64,000 bases of DNA from Mariniphaga sp041686935 (GTDB taxonomy: Bacteria; Bacteroidota; Bacteroidia; Bacteroidales; Prolixibacteraceae), in assembly GCA_041686935.1 (NCBI GenBank), contig JAWLCW010000004.1, positions 267,416 to 331,415 of the forward strand. Direction: 5' to 3'. Made by a program: the position numbers and the translations under genes. The notes under the pieces were generated by a model. It saw nothing but the letters and a program-made list of their open reading frames with translations, did no database searches and was not told where the DNA came from. Shown here in pieces: positions 52,605 to 60,423 of this stretch; position 1 is the first letter of the stretch, and each line of letters begins with the position of its first letter.

Positions 52605-55600
52605 ATGAAGCCATTATTTTTATATTTTGGATTATTCATCCTGATTGCCCAGATTTCCTTTGCACAATCAAAAGTTATTCTCGAAGAAAAACCGGTTGTT
52701 TTGCCCACCTGGCCGGTTGCCCCGGCTGAAAAAAGTCCCATTTTTTTCAGGGGCGAAGCGTACCAGGGAGCGTCGCGGCATTATTATCCGCTTAAGTTGA
52801 ACGACCAGTACATCAATGAAAGGGTGGAACAAGAGTGGAAACACCTCATTCTTGAAAATGAATACATTGAGCTGGCCATTACTCCAGAAATTGGAGGCAA
52901 GCTTTATTATGCCACCGACAAAAGCAACGATTACCATTTTATTTACAAAAACAATGTGGTGAAACCATCCAATATCGGGATGACCGGCGCCTGGGTTTCG
53001 GGAGGGATTGAGTGGTGTGTGCTGCACCACCACAGAGCTTCCACCTATTTGCCGGTTGATTACACCACTACAGAAAACGAAGACGGCAGCAAAACGGTTT
53101 GGGTGGGAGAATATGAGCCGCGGCACGGAATGCGATGGACCATCGGGGTAACAGTTTTTCCCGGGAAATCGTATTTCAAAACCGAAGGACGGATTTACAA
53201 TGCATCGCCGTTTTCGCATTCTTTTTTGTACTGGGCCAATGTGGCCGCACATACCAATGAAAACTATCAGACTATTTTCCCGCCCAGTGCGCAAATCGCA
53301 ACCTTTCATTCCAAAACCGATTTTACCCGCTGGCCGTTTTCCACCGAAATGTACAGGGGTTCTGACTTTACCGCCGGAGTGGATATCAGTTGGTGGAAAA
53401 ATGTGGAAGCATCCAATTCCTTTTTTGTGAATGATTTACAGGAAGATTTTATGGGTGGATACGACCACGGGAAAAATTCGGGTACAGTGCATATTGGCGA
53501 CCACAACATAGTTAAGGGCGCCAAATTGTGGGAATGGGGTTCCGGTCCGCGTGGTCAGGCAACCGAAGGACGTTTGACGGAGAATGACGGACCATATGTG
53601 GAAATTATGGTGGGCGCTTTTTCCGACAATCAGCCCGATTACAGTTGGATTCGGCCTTACGAAGTTAAAAAATGGGAACAATATTGGTATCCGGTCAGGG
53701 GAATTCAGGGATTTAAAAACGCCAACCTGAACGGAGCAGTGAACCTGGAAAAACGGGAAGGAAATTCGGTATTTTTAGGGTATTATTCCACCCAAAAAGT
53801 TGAGAATGCAAAAGTTGTTCTGAAAAACAGGGATAGAATTATTTTGGAAAAAACCATAGAAATTTCACCCGAAAACCCGTTTGCAGAAACTGTAATTCCA
53901 GGTGAAGCTTTCAATTTAACTGACCTTTACATTTCGCTCATTAATGAAGATACCGGCGAAATTTTGGTGGATTACCAGCCAAAAGAACTGGAACCGGTTG
54001 AAGAATTGCCTGAACCCTGGAATGGTTATCCATTGCCTGAAGAGCTTAAAACGGTTGAGGAACTTTACCTGACCGGTAAACGGGTGGAGCAGTTTTATGC
54101 CCCGCGCTACAACGAAATGGACTGGTACATGGAAGCGCTTAAACGTGACCCGGACGACATTCGCACAAACACAGCAGTTGGAAACCATTATCTGAAAAAC
54201 GGAGATTACACAACGGCCCGAAAATATCTGGCCCGTGCAATAAAAAGGCTGACGAACGACTACACCCGTCCGTTGGACTGTGAAGCGCTGTATTTACAGG
54301 GACTCACGCTGAAAGCTCTGGGGCTTTTTGATGAAGCTACGGATACGCTTTACCGGGCAACCTGGGATTATGCGTACCACTCGGCTGCTTATTTTCAACT
54401 GGCGCAAATTTCTGTATTGAAAAATGATTTGAAAAAGGCGCTTCATCAGATAAACGAATCGCTGGCAACCAACTCACGCAATAACCGGGCAATAGCGCTC
54501 AAAGCTGCCATTCAGAGGAAATCAGGCGATTTTGAAGGAGCAACAGCAACACTGAAAACCATTTCCGGTTCCGACCCGCTGGATTTCAGAATCAGAAATG
54601 AGTATTATCTGATTGCAAAAGAATCAGGGAATCCGGCTGAGGCAGAAACTGCGCTTTCCTCGTTGAAAAAGGAGATGCGGGATTTTGACGAAAATTACCT
54701 GGAACTTGCAGTGGGGTATGTTAATGATGGATTGATGATTGAGGCAGAAGATATTCTTTTACGCTTTTCAGGAAAAAGTCCGCTGTTCGGATATTATTTG
54801 GGATATATTTCAGATAAGCGTGGAGAGAAGGAAAAGGCATCAGGAAATTTTAAACAGGCTGCAGACCAGCCGGTGGATTTTGTTTTTCCACACCGGATGC
54901 AAACCGTTGAAGTGTTGAAAACTGCTCTGAAAAGCAATCCTGAAGATGGTAAAGCATATTATTACTTTGGCAACATTTTATACGAAAAACAGCCGGAATA
55001 CGCTATCGAAAACTGGAAGAACGCGGTGAAATTCACTCCCGGACTGGCCGTTGCACACCGGAATCTGGGCTGGGGATACTACCGTCATTTTCAAAATATT
55101 TCAATAGCAATTACCCACTACGAAAAAGCCATTTCGCTCGATAAAAATGAAGCGATTTATTTTACCGAACTGGATGAACTTTATGAATTGAGCAATGCAC
55201 CGGTTGAAACCCGTTTGAAACTTTTTGCCGGCAGCAGCAAAGTGGTAAAAAAACGAGACGATTCATTTATTCGTCAAATTGAAGTGCTTACGCTGGCTGG
55301 ACAGCCTGAAACGGCAGTGGAATATCTTGAAGGCGTGGAATTTGCGTACCGCGAAGGTTCTTCGCGTGTGAGGGAAATTATAATTGATGCACAACTGATG
55401 GTGGGGAAAAAGTATTTGAACGAAAAGAATGCCGAAAAAGCGCTGGAGTATTTTCTGAAAGCGCAGGTTCCGCAGGAAGAAGCCGGCAGCGCCCGCATGG
55501 ACGACCGCGACATGCAGGTGAATTATTATATCGGACTGGCATACGAAATTCTGGGCGATAAAAACCGTGCAAATGAATTTTTGCAAAAGATAGCCGGGCG

Positions 55601-55928
55601 GGAAACGGGCAGAACAGTTGGCGTAATGGATTATTACAAAGGACTAAGTTTTGCGCGGCTGGGTGACAACCGTAATGCCAAAAAGGTTTTTGAAGCGATG
55701 ATATCAGAGGCAAATCAACAACTCAGTGAACCAGTTACTTCGGAAGCCGGGGTTATTTTTGGCGAACGGGAGGCCGAAAACATTAGGAAATCCCGGTATC
55801 ATACCATGCGTGGTTTGGGAAATAAAGGATTGGGAAAGATGAAACCGGCCACTGAAGACCTGAAAAAAGCCGTTGATTTTTCTCACAGCAATTTATGGGC
55901 AAAGGTTGAGCTGGAAAACATTGACTAA
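52605..55928 (+). CDS. DUF5107 protein with TPR-like C-terminus, exported
   Basis: An 1107-residue secreted protein (Sec signal, SFAQ cleavage near 21). The N-terminal half (about 40-480) is a galactose-mutarotase-like DUF5107 domain: YIELAITPEIGGKLYYATD, GGIEWCVLHHHRASTYLPV, MRWTIGVTVFPGKSYFKTEGRI (about 160-220). The C-terminal half, from about 490, holds many tetratricopeptide repeats (for example GNHYLKNGDYTTARKYLARAI and AYYYFGNILYE). DUF5107 proteins are common in Bacteroidota glycan loci; I do not know a proven activity. A glycan-binding or glycosidase role in the periplasm is inferred. Confidence 0.87.
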   Translation: MKPLFLYFGLFILIAQISFAQSKVILEEKPVVLPTWPVAPAEKSPIFFRGEAYQGASRHYYPLKLNDQYINERVEQEWKHLILENEYIELAITPEIGGKLYYATDKSNDYHFIYKNNVVKPSNIGMTGAWVSGGIEWCVLHHHRASTYLPVDYTTTENEDGSKTVWVGEYEPRHGMRWTIGVTVFPGKSYFKTEGRIYNASPFSHSFLYWANVAAHTNENYQTIFPPSAQIATFHSKTDFTRWPFSTEMYRGSDFTAGVDISWWKNVEASNSFFVNDLQEDFMGGYDHGKNSGTVHIGDHNIVKGAKLWEWGSGPRGQATEGRLTENDGPYVEIMVGAFSDNQPDYSWIRPYEVKKWEQYWYPVRGIQGFKNANLNGAVNLEKREGNSVFLGYYSTQKVENAKVVLKNRDRIILEKTIEISPENPFAETVIPGEAFNLTDLYISLINEDTGEILVDYQPKELEPVEELPEPWNGYPLPEELKTVEELYLTGKRVEQFYAPRYNEMDWYMEALKRDPDDIRTNTAVGNHYLKNGDYTTARKYLARAIKRLTNDYTRPLDCEALYLQGLTLKALGLFDEATDTLYRATWDYAYHSAAYFQLAQISVLKNDLKKALHQINESLATNSRNNRAIALKAAIQRKSGDFEGATATLKTISGSDPLDFRIRNEYYLIAKESGNPAEAETALSSLKKEMRDFDENYLELAVGYVNDGLMIEAEDILLRFSGKSPLFGYYLGYISDKRGEKEKASGNFKQAADQPVDFVFPHRMQTVEVLKTALKSNPEDGKAYYYFGNILYEKQPEYAIENWKNAVKFTPGLAVAHRNLGWGYYRHFQNISIAITHYEKAISLDKNEAIYFTELDELYELSNAPVETRLKLFAGSSKVVKKRDDSFIRQIEVLTLAGQPETAVEYLEGVEFAYREGSSRVREIIIDAQLMVGKKYLNEKNAEKALEYFLKAQVPQEEAGSARMDDRDMQVNYYIGLAYEILGDKNRANEFLQKIAGRETGRTVGVMDYYKGLSFARLGDNRNAKKVFEAMISEANQQLSEPVTSEAGVIFGEREAENIRKSRYHTMRGLGNKGLGKMKPATEDLKKAVDFSHSNLWAKVELENID

Positions 55929-55971
55929 GGCATTTCAGTTTTTATTTTGTATGATGATAAAATTATTTTGA

Positions 55972-57858
55972 ATGAAGTATAAAGGATATAATTTCCTGGT
56001 TTTGCTAACCCTTCTGTTGGTTTCAACTGCCTGTATGGAGCAAAAAGTATTGGTGACAGGCCATGTTTACAACAAAACGGATAATCGTGCAGGAGGCCTG
56101 GAAGTAAAACTTCATCAGGATAAGGAAATAAAACCAAACCGGCAGTATAAACGAACTGCGGTTCAGCCGGATGGAACATTTCAAATGAAAGCGAAAGCCA
56201 ATTGCTCGTATGTTTTGGAAATCAGTGGAGAAGACGGTTCGGGAAGGGTTTTTCTGCCTGCTGAAAGTATCTCAGAAAAGGTTGATTTAATTTACCCGGT
56301 AACCGAAAAAATAGTTCTTCTTCATACCAACGACAGGCACTTTGATATGAACCATCAGGAAAAACTGGCCAAAAAGCTGGAAGAAATCAGGGCAAAATAC
56401 GACGATGTGTTTTTGTTTGAGGCTGGCGATGTGTTTGTGCGGCATGCTCACCGGTGGGTTATAAACGACAGTCTTTTGAAAGATACCGTCTGGTACGGAG
56501 AACGGGCATTGCAAATGATTCAATCCATGAATGATCTGGATTATGATGTGATGACGCTGGGAAATCATGAGTTGGCATGGATTAATAATTACACCCGGCA
56601 TGCACTTGACGCTACCCGTTTTCCGGTTCTGGCGGCAAATATTGAAATCAGTACCGATAAATTGCCTCAGCCTCAGCCGTTTACTGTTCTGAATACCTCC
56701 ACCAGACGCCGGATTACCGTTCTGGGCCTGGCCACCGACAATGCCGGAAGGGAAGGGGTTCAGGAACTTGACCTTGCTGAAACAGTTGACAAATACAAAA
56801 CCTTGAAAGATTTTTCAGATGTTTACCTGGTTTTGTCGCATCTTGGTCTGAGAAAGGATAGTCTGCTTGCATGGGAATTTCCGGTGTTTGATGCCATAAT
56901 TGGAGGCCATTCACACGATTTGCTGGATGAAGCAGTTATTGAAAACTCAGTATTAATCGCCCACGCCGGTGGAAATCCGCATTTCGTTTCAGATGAACAT
57001 TCGGTTTACCTGGGTAAGGTTGAACTGACTCTTGAAAATGGAAAAATCGTTGACAAAAAAGGCCGGGTGATGGAAATTGGCCGAAAGACTGAATCAGAAA
57101 TTAAACTGCCCGAACGCGGACTTTGTGCCCATCGGGGCGCCATGCAAACGCATCCGGAAAACACCATTCCTGCATTTCGCGAGGCGGTGAAAGCCGGTGC
57201 GCACATGATTGAGTTCGATGTGCAACTTACCAAAGACAACGAACTGGTTGTGATGCACGATGCCACTGTTGACCGGACCACCAACGGCAGCGGGCAGGTT
57301 TCAGAATTGACCTTTGCGGAAATCAAAAATCTGGATGCCGGAAGCTGGAAATCCTCCGAATTTAAAGGCCTTCAGGTTCCCACATTTAAGGAAGTGCTGG
57401 ATGAAATGCCGCTTAATGTATGGCTGAATATCCATTTAAAAGGTGCCGGTGAGGCACCGAATATGATAGCTGAAATTCTAAAGGAAGAAAATCGGCTGCA
57501 TCAGGCTTTTCTTGCCTGTGGCGCCGAAGCAGCCAGGCAGGCGCGCAATGTAGTTCCCGAAATTCTGATTTGTAACATGGACCGTCAGGAATCGAATTTT
57601 GACTATGTAAACGGAACCATTGAAATGGATGCAGACTTTATTCAACTGCGCGGTTCAATTACACCTGAATTTGCTGAATATGCGAAAACTTTGAAAAAAA
57701 ACGGAATCCGTATAAACTATTACGGCACCGATTCTCCGGACGAAATAAAAACGTTGTTCTATTTTGGGATTGATTTCCCGTTGGTGAACGATATTCTGAA
57801 TTCAATTTATGTTTCAACCAGGGAGGGAATAGAACCGTTGATTCCGGTTTTCAGATAA
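55972..57858 (+). CDS. Metallophosphoesterase-GDPD fusion lipoprotein
   Basis: A 628-residue lipoprotein (lipobox VSTAC, Cys21). After a small beta domain (about 26-100), a calcineurin-like phosphoesterase spans about 105-365, with LLHTNDRH, EAGDVF, LGNHE, SHLG and GGHSHD all present. A glycerophosphodiester phosphodiesterase domain spans about 383-628, with AHRGAMQTHPENTIPAF, IEFDVQLTKDNELVVMHD and RTTNGSGQ. The later metal-site Glu of GDPD proteins, usually in an E-x-K strand, reads NIHLKG here. Fusion would let one enzyme cut a phosphodiester and then a phosphomonoester, perhaps for phosphate scavenging. It is 43 bases after the DUF5107 gene. Confidence 0.9.
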   Translation: MKYKGYNFLVLLTLLLVSTACMEQKVLVTGHVYNKTDNRAGGLEVKLHQDKEIKPNRQYKRTAVQPDGTFQMKAKANCSYVLEISGEDGSGRVFLPAESISEKVDLIYPVTEKIVLLHTNDRHFDMNHQEKLAKKLEEIRAKYDDVFLFEAGDVFVRHAHRWVINDSLLKDTVWYGERALQMIQSMNDLDYDVMTLGNHELAWINNYTRHALDATRFPVLAANIEISTDKLPQPQPFTVLNTSTRRRITVLGLATDNAGREGVQELDLAETVDKYKTLKDFSDVYLVLSHLGLRKDSLLAWEFPVFDAIIGGHSHDLLDEAVIENSVLIAHAGGNPHFVSDEHSVYLGKVELTLENGKIVDKKGRVMEIGRKTESEIKLPERGLCAHRGAMQTHPENTIPAFREAVKAGAHMIEFDVQLTKDNELVVMHDATVDRTTNGSGQVSELTFAEIKNLDAGSWKSSEFKGLQVPTFKEVLDEMPLNVWLNIHLKGAGEAPNMIAEILKEENRLHQAFLACGAEAARQARNVVPEILICNMDRQESNFDYVNGTIEMDADFIQLRGSITPEFAEYAKTLKKNGIRINYYGTDSPDEIKTLFYFGIDFPLVNDILNSIYVSTREGIEPLIPVFR

Positions 57859-57994
57859 GAGTTATTTTTCCAAAATTTTGAATGGTTCTGATAACATTTT
57901 GTGTTGAATTATCAGAATATAAGGTTTTTCAATTACATGTTTTTATTGTTGATAAAATCATTTCTAAAATTCTTAAAGGATTGGCAACAATTTC

Positions 57995-58002
57995 TACTTT
58001 TG
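57995..58002 (+). promoter_or_regulatory. -7 element (TAnnTTTG) before HD-domain gene
   Basis: TACTTTTG lies 26 bases before the ATG at 58029. A TTGG at 57981 is too close to serve as -33, so only the -7 is called. Confidence 0.42.
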
Positions 58003-58028
58003 TTTTTTTTATTTGAATTGTTTACAAA

Positions 58029-58811
58029 ATGGAAGACCTGGTCAAAACCTCAACGGATTTTTTCAATTTATATGCAGATTCTTTTGAAAATCTGACTTCG
58101 GATCAGCAGAAGAATTTTACGATTAAAAAAGATCACACATTTCGGGTTATTGAAAACTCGAAAATGTTGGCTGCCATCCTTGAATTAACGGAAGAGGATG
58201 TAACCGTTGCTTTGGTTTCAGCTATTTTTCATGATATCGGCCGGTTTAGGCAACTTGTTGATTTCAATACATTTAACGATAGCAATTCAGAAGATCATGC
58301 CGAAGCAGCTATCGGGATTTTAAAAGAAAGCAACATTCTTCAAAACCTGGATCAGGAAACACAAGAACTGATTTATTTAGTTATCAGGCTTCACAACAAA
58401 CTTCAACTACCTCAGAAATTAAATCCCCGCGAACTCATGCATGCCGGTTTATTGCGTGATGCAGATAAACTGGATATTTTGAAAGTTTTAACCGATTATT
58501 ATTCAGACAGAAACAGTATTCCTAACCACACGCTTACCTGGGATTTGCCAAAAGCCATACAAGTTTCGCCACTTGTGGCAAAAGAGGTATTAAACGGTAA
58601 ACTGGTTTCGAAAAATGAATTGAAGAGTGAATTGGATGTGAAAATTATGCAGTTGTCGTGGATCTACGATATTAATTATAAAGCTTCAATTGAACTCATT
58701 ATTAAAAACAGATACCTGGAGAAAATATTCAACGCGCTGCCAAAAAACGACCTGGTTATTGAAATTTACCGAAAAGTAAAAGTATTCGCAGAAAATAAAT
58801 TAATGGAGTAA
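58029..58811 (+). CDS. HD-domain phosphohydrolase
   Basis: A 260-residue soluble protein with the HD signature: DHTFRVIENSKML, then FHDIGRFRQL (His-Asp), then LHNKLQ and DADKLDILKV. It is a metal-dependent phosphohydrolase of the HD group. Substrate unknown. It shares one base with the YjbQ start (TAATG), so the two are translationally coupled. It has its own promoter-like element. Confidence 0.88.
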   Translation: MEDLVKTSTDFFNLYADSFENLTSDQQKNFTIKKDHTFRVIENSKMLAAILELTEEDVTVALVSAIFHDIGRFRQLVDFNTFNDSNSEDHAEAAIGILKESNILQNLDQETQELIYLVIRLHNKLQLPQKLNPRELMHAGLLRDADKLDILKVLTDYYSDRNSIPNHTLTWDLPKAIQVSPLVAKEVLNGKLVSKNELKSELDVKIMQLSWIYDINYKASIELIIKNRYLEKIFNALPKNDLVIEIYRKVKVFAENKLME

Positions 58812-59221
58812 TGCAAAAGATTGTAACAGTTTCCACCTCGCGGCACAACGAGCTGGTTGACATTACAAAATATGTTGAAACAGCAGTAAAAGAAGCCGCT
58901 GTCAATACCGGGATTGTTAACGTTTACGTTCAGGGCGCCACAGCGGGAATTATGATTCAGGAAAACTGGGACGATTCTGTTCAGAATGATGTGATAAGCC
59001 TGTTCAGAAAATTGATTCCTGCCGGAGTTTGGGAACACGATGCGCAGGATAATAACGGTGATTCACATTTAAAAGCAGGAATAGTCGGTCCGTCGGAAAC
59101 CATACCCATTATAAACGGAAAAATGGGACTTTCCACCTGGCAAAATATCTTTTTGTGCGAGTTCGACGGTCCGCGAAATCAGAGAAATATTGTGGTAACG
59201 GTTCTTAAAATGCAATATTAA
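58811..59221 (+). CDS. YjbQ/UPF0047 family protein
   Basis: A 136-residue protein with the family pattern GATAGIMIQENWDDSVQNDV, HLKAGIVGPSETIPIINGKM and the closing STWQNIFLCEFDGPRNQR (about residues 40-125). YjbQ-like proteins bind a metal through conserved His and Glu residues and have been linked to secondary thiamine-phosphate synthesis and DNA or phosphate chemistry; the true role is not settled. The usual HTTAG reads GATAG here. It overlaps both neighbours by single bases (TAATG on each side). Confidence 0.9.
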   Translation: MQKIVTVSTSRHNELVDITKYVETAVKEAAVNTGIVNVYVQGATAGIMIQENWDDSVQNDVISLFRKLIPAGVWEHDAQDNNGDSHLKAGIVGPSETIPIINGKMGLSTWQNIFLCEFDGPRNQRNIVVTVLKMQY

Positions 59222-59433
59222 TGGCCAGGTTGGTTTGTTTGTGTAATCTGGTGGATGAAAAGGAAATCATTGCCGGCCTGAAAAAAGGCGCCAAATCAAC
59301 CAAAGATATTCAGCGTTTTACACGGGCCGGATCGTCATGCGGCCGCTGCCTTCCTGAAATTGATGCTATTGTGGAATCCTTTTTAAAGGAAAAACCCGAA
59401 GAACAGCAAAAAAAGCTGAACTTCGGGTTTTAG
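59221..59433 (+). CDS. BFD-like 2Fe-2S protein
   Basis: A 70-residue protein of the BFD-like [2Fe-2S] domain: VCLCNLVDEKEI with two Cys separated by one residue, then SSCGRCLPEI with Cys separated by two. Four Cys can hold the cluster. Bacterioferritin-associated ferredoxins release iron or pass electrons; other BFD-like domains sit in oxidoreductases. It is coupled to YjbQ (TAATG). Its last bases form a perfect hairpin that probably terminates transcription. Confidence 0.85.
   Translation: MARLVCLCNLVDEKEIIAGLKKGAKSTKDIQRFTRAGSSCGRCLPEIDAIVESFLKEKPEEQQKKLNFGF
59391..59431 (+). terminator. Terminator embedded in the BFD-like gene end
   Basis: AAAACCCGAAG (59391-59401) pairs with CTTCGGGTTTT (59421-59431), with inner CAGC/GCTG and an A7 loop. 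It covers the last codons of the gene. It sits between convergent genes and could stop both transcripts. Confidence 0.65.
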
Positions 59434-59452
59434 CCTCACGAAAAAGTATCTG

Positions 59453-60418
59453 TTAAAAATATCTTGGAGACGTTACAAGGTTCTTTAAACTTTTCAGTTC
59501 GTATGAAATCATTACTTCATGCGTTCCGCTGTGGTAGTTTTGCAACCTGGAAGTAGAAAAATCAATGGAATAGCCAAGCCGCAAATCATCATTTATTAGC
59601 CACTGTGCAACAAAACCGAAAGCATCGCTTGTCCTGAACATAGCGCCCAGCCAAAACTTTTCCATAATCAGAAAGTTTGTGGTAAGGTCCAGTTGAATCG
59701 GCACATTCTGAGTAATTTTTGTCATAAAAGTAGGTTTGAATTTTAAATTCTCTCCCAGATTAAACAGCATGCCGCCCTCGAGAAAGTAATGCCTTACATC
59801 TGCCTGAACCGAGAAATTGTTGGGATTGTCTTCCGTAATTTCATTGTGCAACAATTTGGGAACTGCAACGCCAATATAATATTTCGGATTCAGAAGAAAT
59901 AAACCCACTCCAAAATTTGGGACAAATTTATTTACGAGATCACCCTGGAACATTGGGTCATATCCCTCAATAAGATCATATTGGGTAAGGTTGTTTGAAT
60001 AATTGGTAAAACCGCCTTTTAACCCCATACGTAAATTTGTTTCTTCATCAAAAATCACTTTGTAGGAATAATCGGCCCAAAGACCAAACCGTTTTTCTTT
60101 GAACACATTGTCGCTGATTACATTTAAGCCAAGTCCAACCCTTTCGTTTTTCATAGGAGCCTGCATGGAGAAGGTGTAGGTTTTAGGGGCGCCATCCCAT
60201 CCTGTCCATTGATGACGGGCCAGAGCCATAAAACCCATGGTTTCCCAACTGCCGGCGTATGCCGGATTAATAGTTTGCGTATTGAAAAAGTACTGTGTGT
60301 ACATCGGATCCTGTTGTGCAAAGGAAACGTTGGCTGCAATTACCAAAATCAGAATCCCTAACCCTTTATTGATATTTAATTTGAATTTCATCGTTTTCAT
60401 TTTTTTCAGATTAAACAT
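59453..60418 (-). CDS. PorP/SprF-like type IX secretion outer-membrane protein
   Basis: A 321-residue PorP/SprF-family protein with a signal peptide (NVSFAQ near residue 35; ATG starts at 60418, 60400 and 60391 are all possible). The diagnostic DPMYTQYFFNTQTINPAYAGSWE block follows directly (about 37-60). The rest is a predicted beta-barrel with alternating strands. SprF-like proteins attach or support surface export of very large adhesins such as SprB. It starts 5 bases after the adhesin gene ends, so it probably serves that protein. Confidence 0.92.
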   Translation of the reverse strand: MFNLKKMKTMKFKLNINKGLGILILVIAANVSFAQQDPMYTQYFFNTQTINPAYAGSWETMGFMALARHQWTGWDGAPKTYTFSMQAPMKNERVGLGLNVISDNVFKEKRFGLWADYSYKVIFDEETNLRMGLKGGFTNYSNNLTQYDLIEGYDPMFQGDLVNKFVPNFGVGLFLLNPKYYIGVAVPKLLHNEITEDNPNNFSVQADVRHYFLEGGMLFNLGENLKFKPTFMTKITQNVPIQLDLTTNFLIMEKFWLGAMFRTSDAFGFVAQWLINDDLRLGYSIDFSTSRLQNYHSGTHEVMISYELKSLKNLVTSPRYF

Positions 60419-60423
60419 TTAAA

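Noticed and set aside
57901..58095. 64-residue ORF before the HD gene
   Set aside because: Starts at GTG, overlaps the HD gene start in another frame, and its hydrophobic N-terminus comes from AT-rich intergenic DNA that includes the -7 element.
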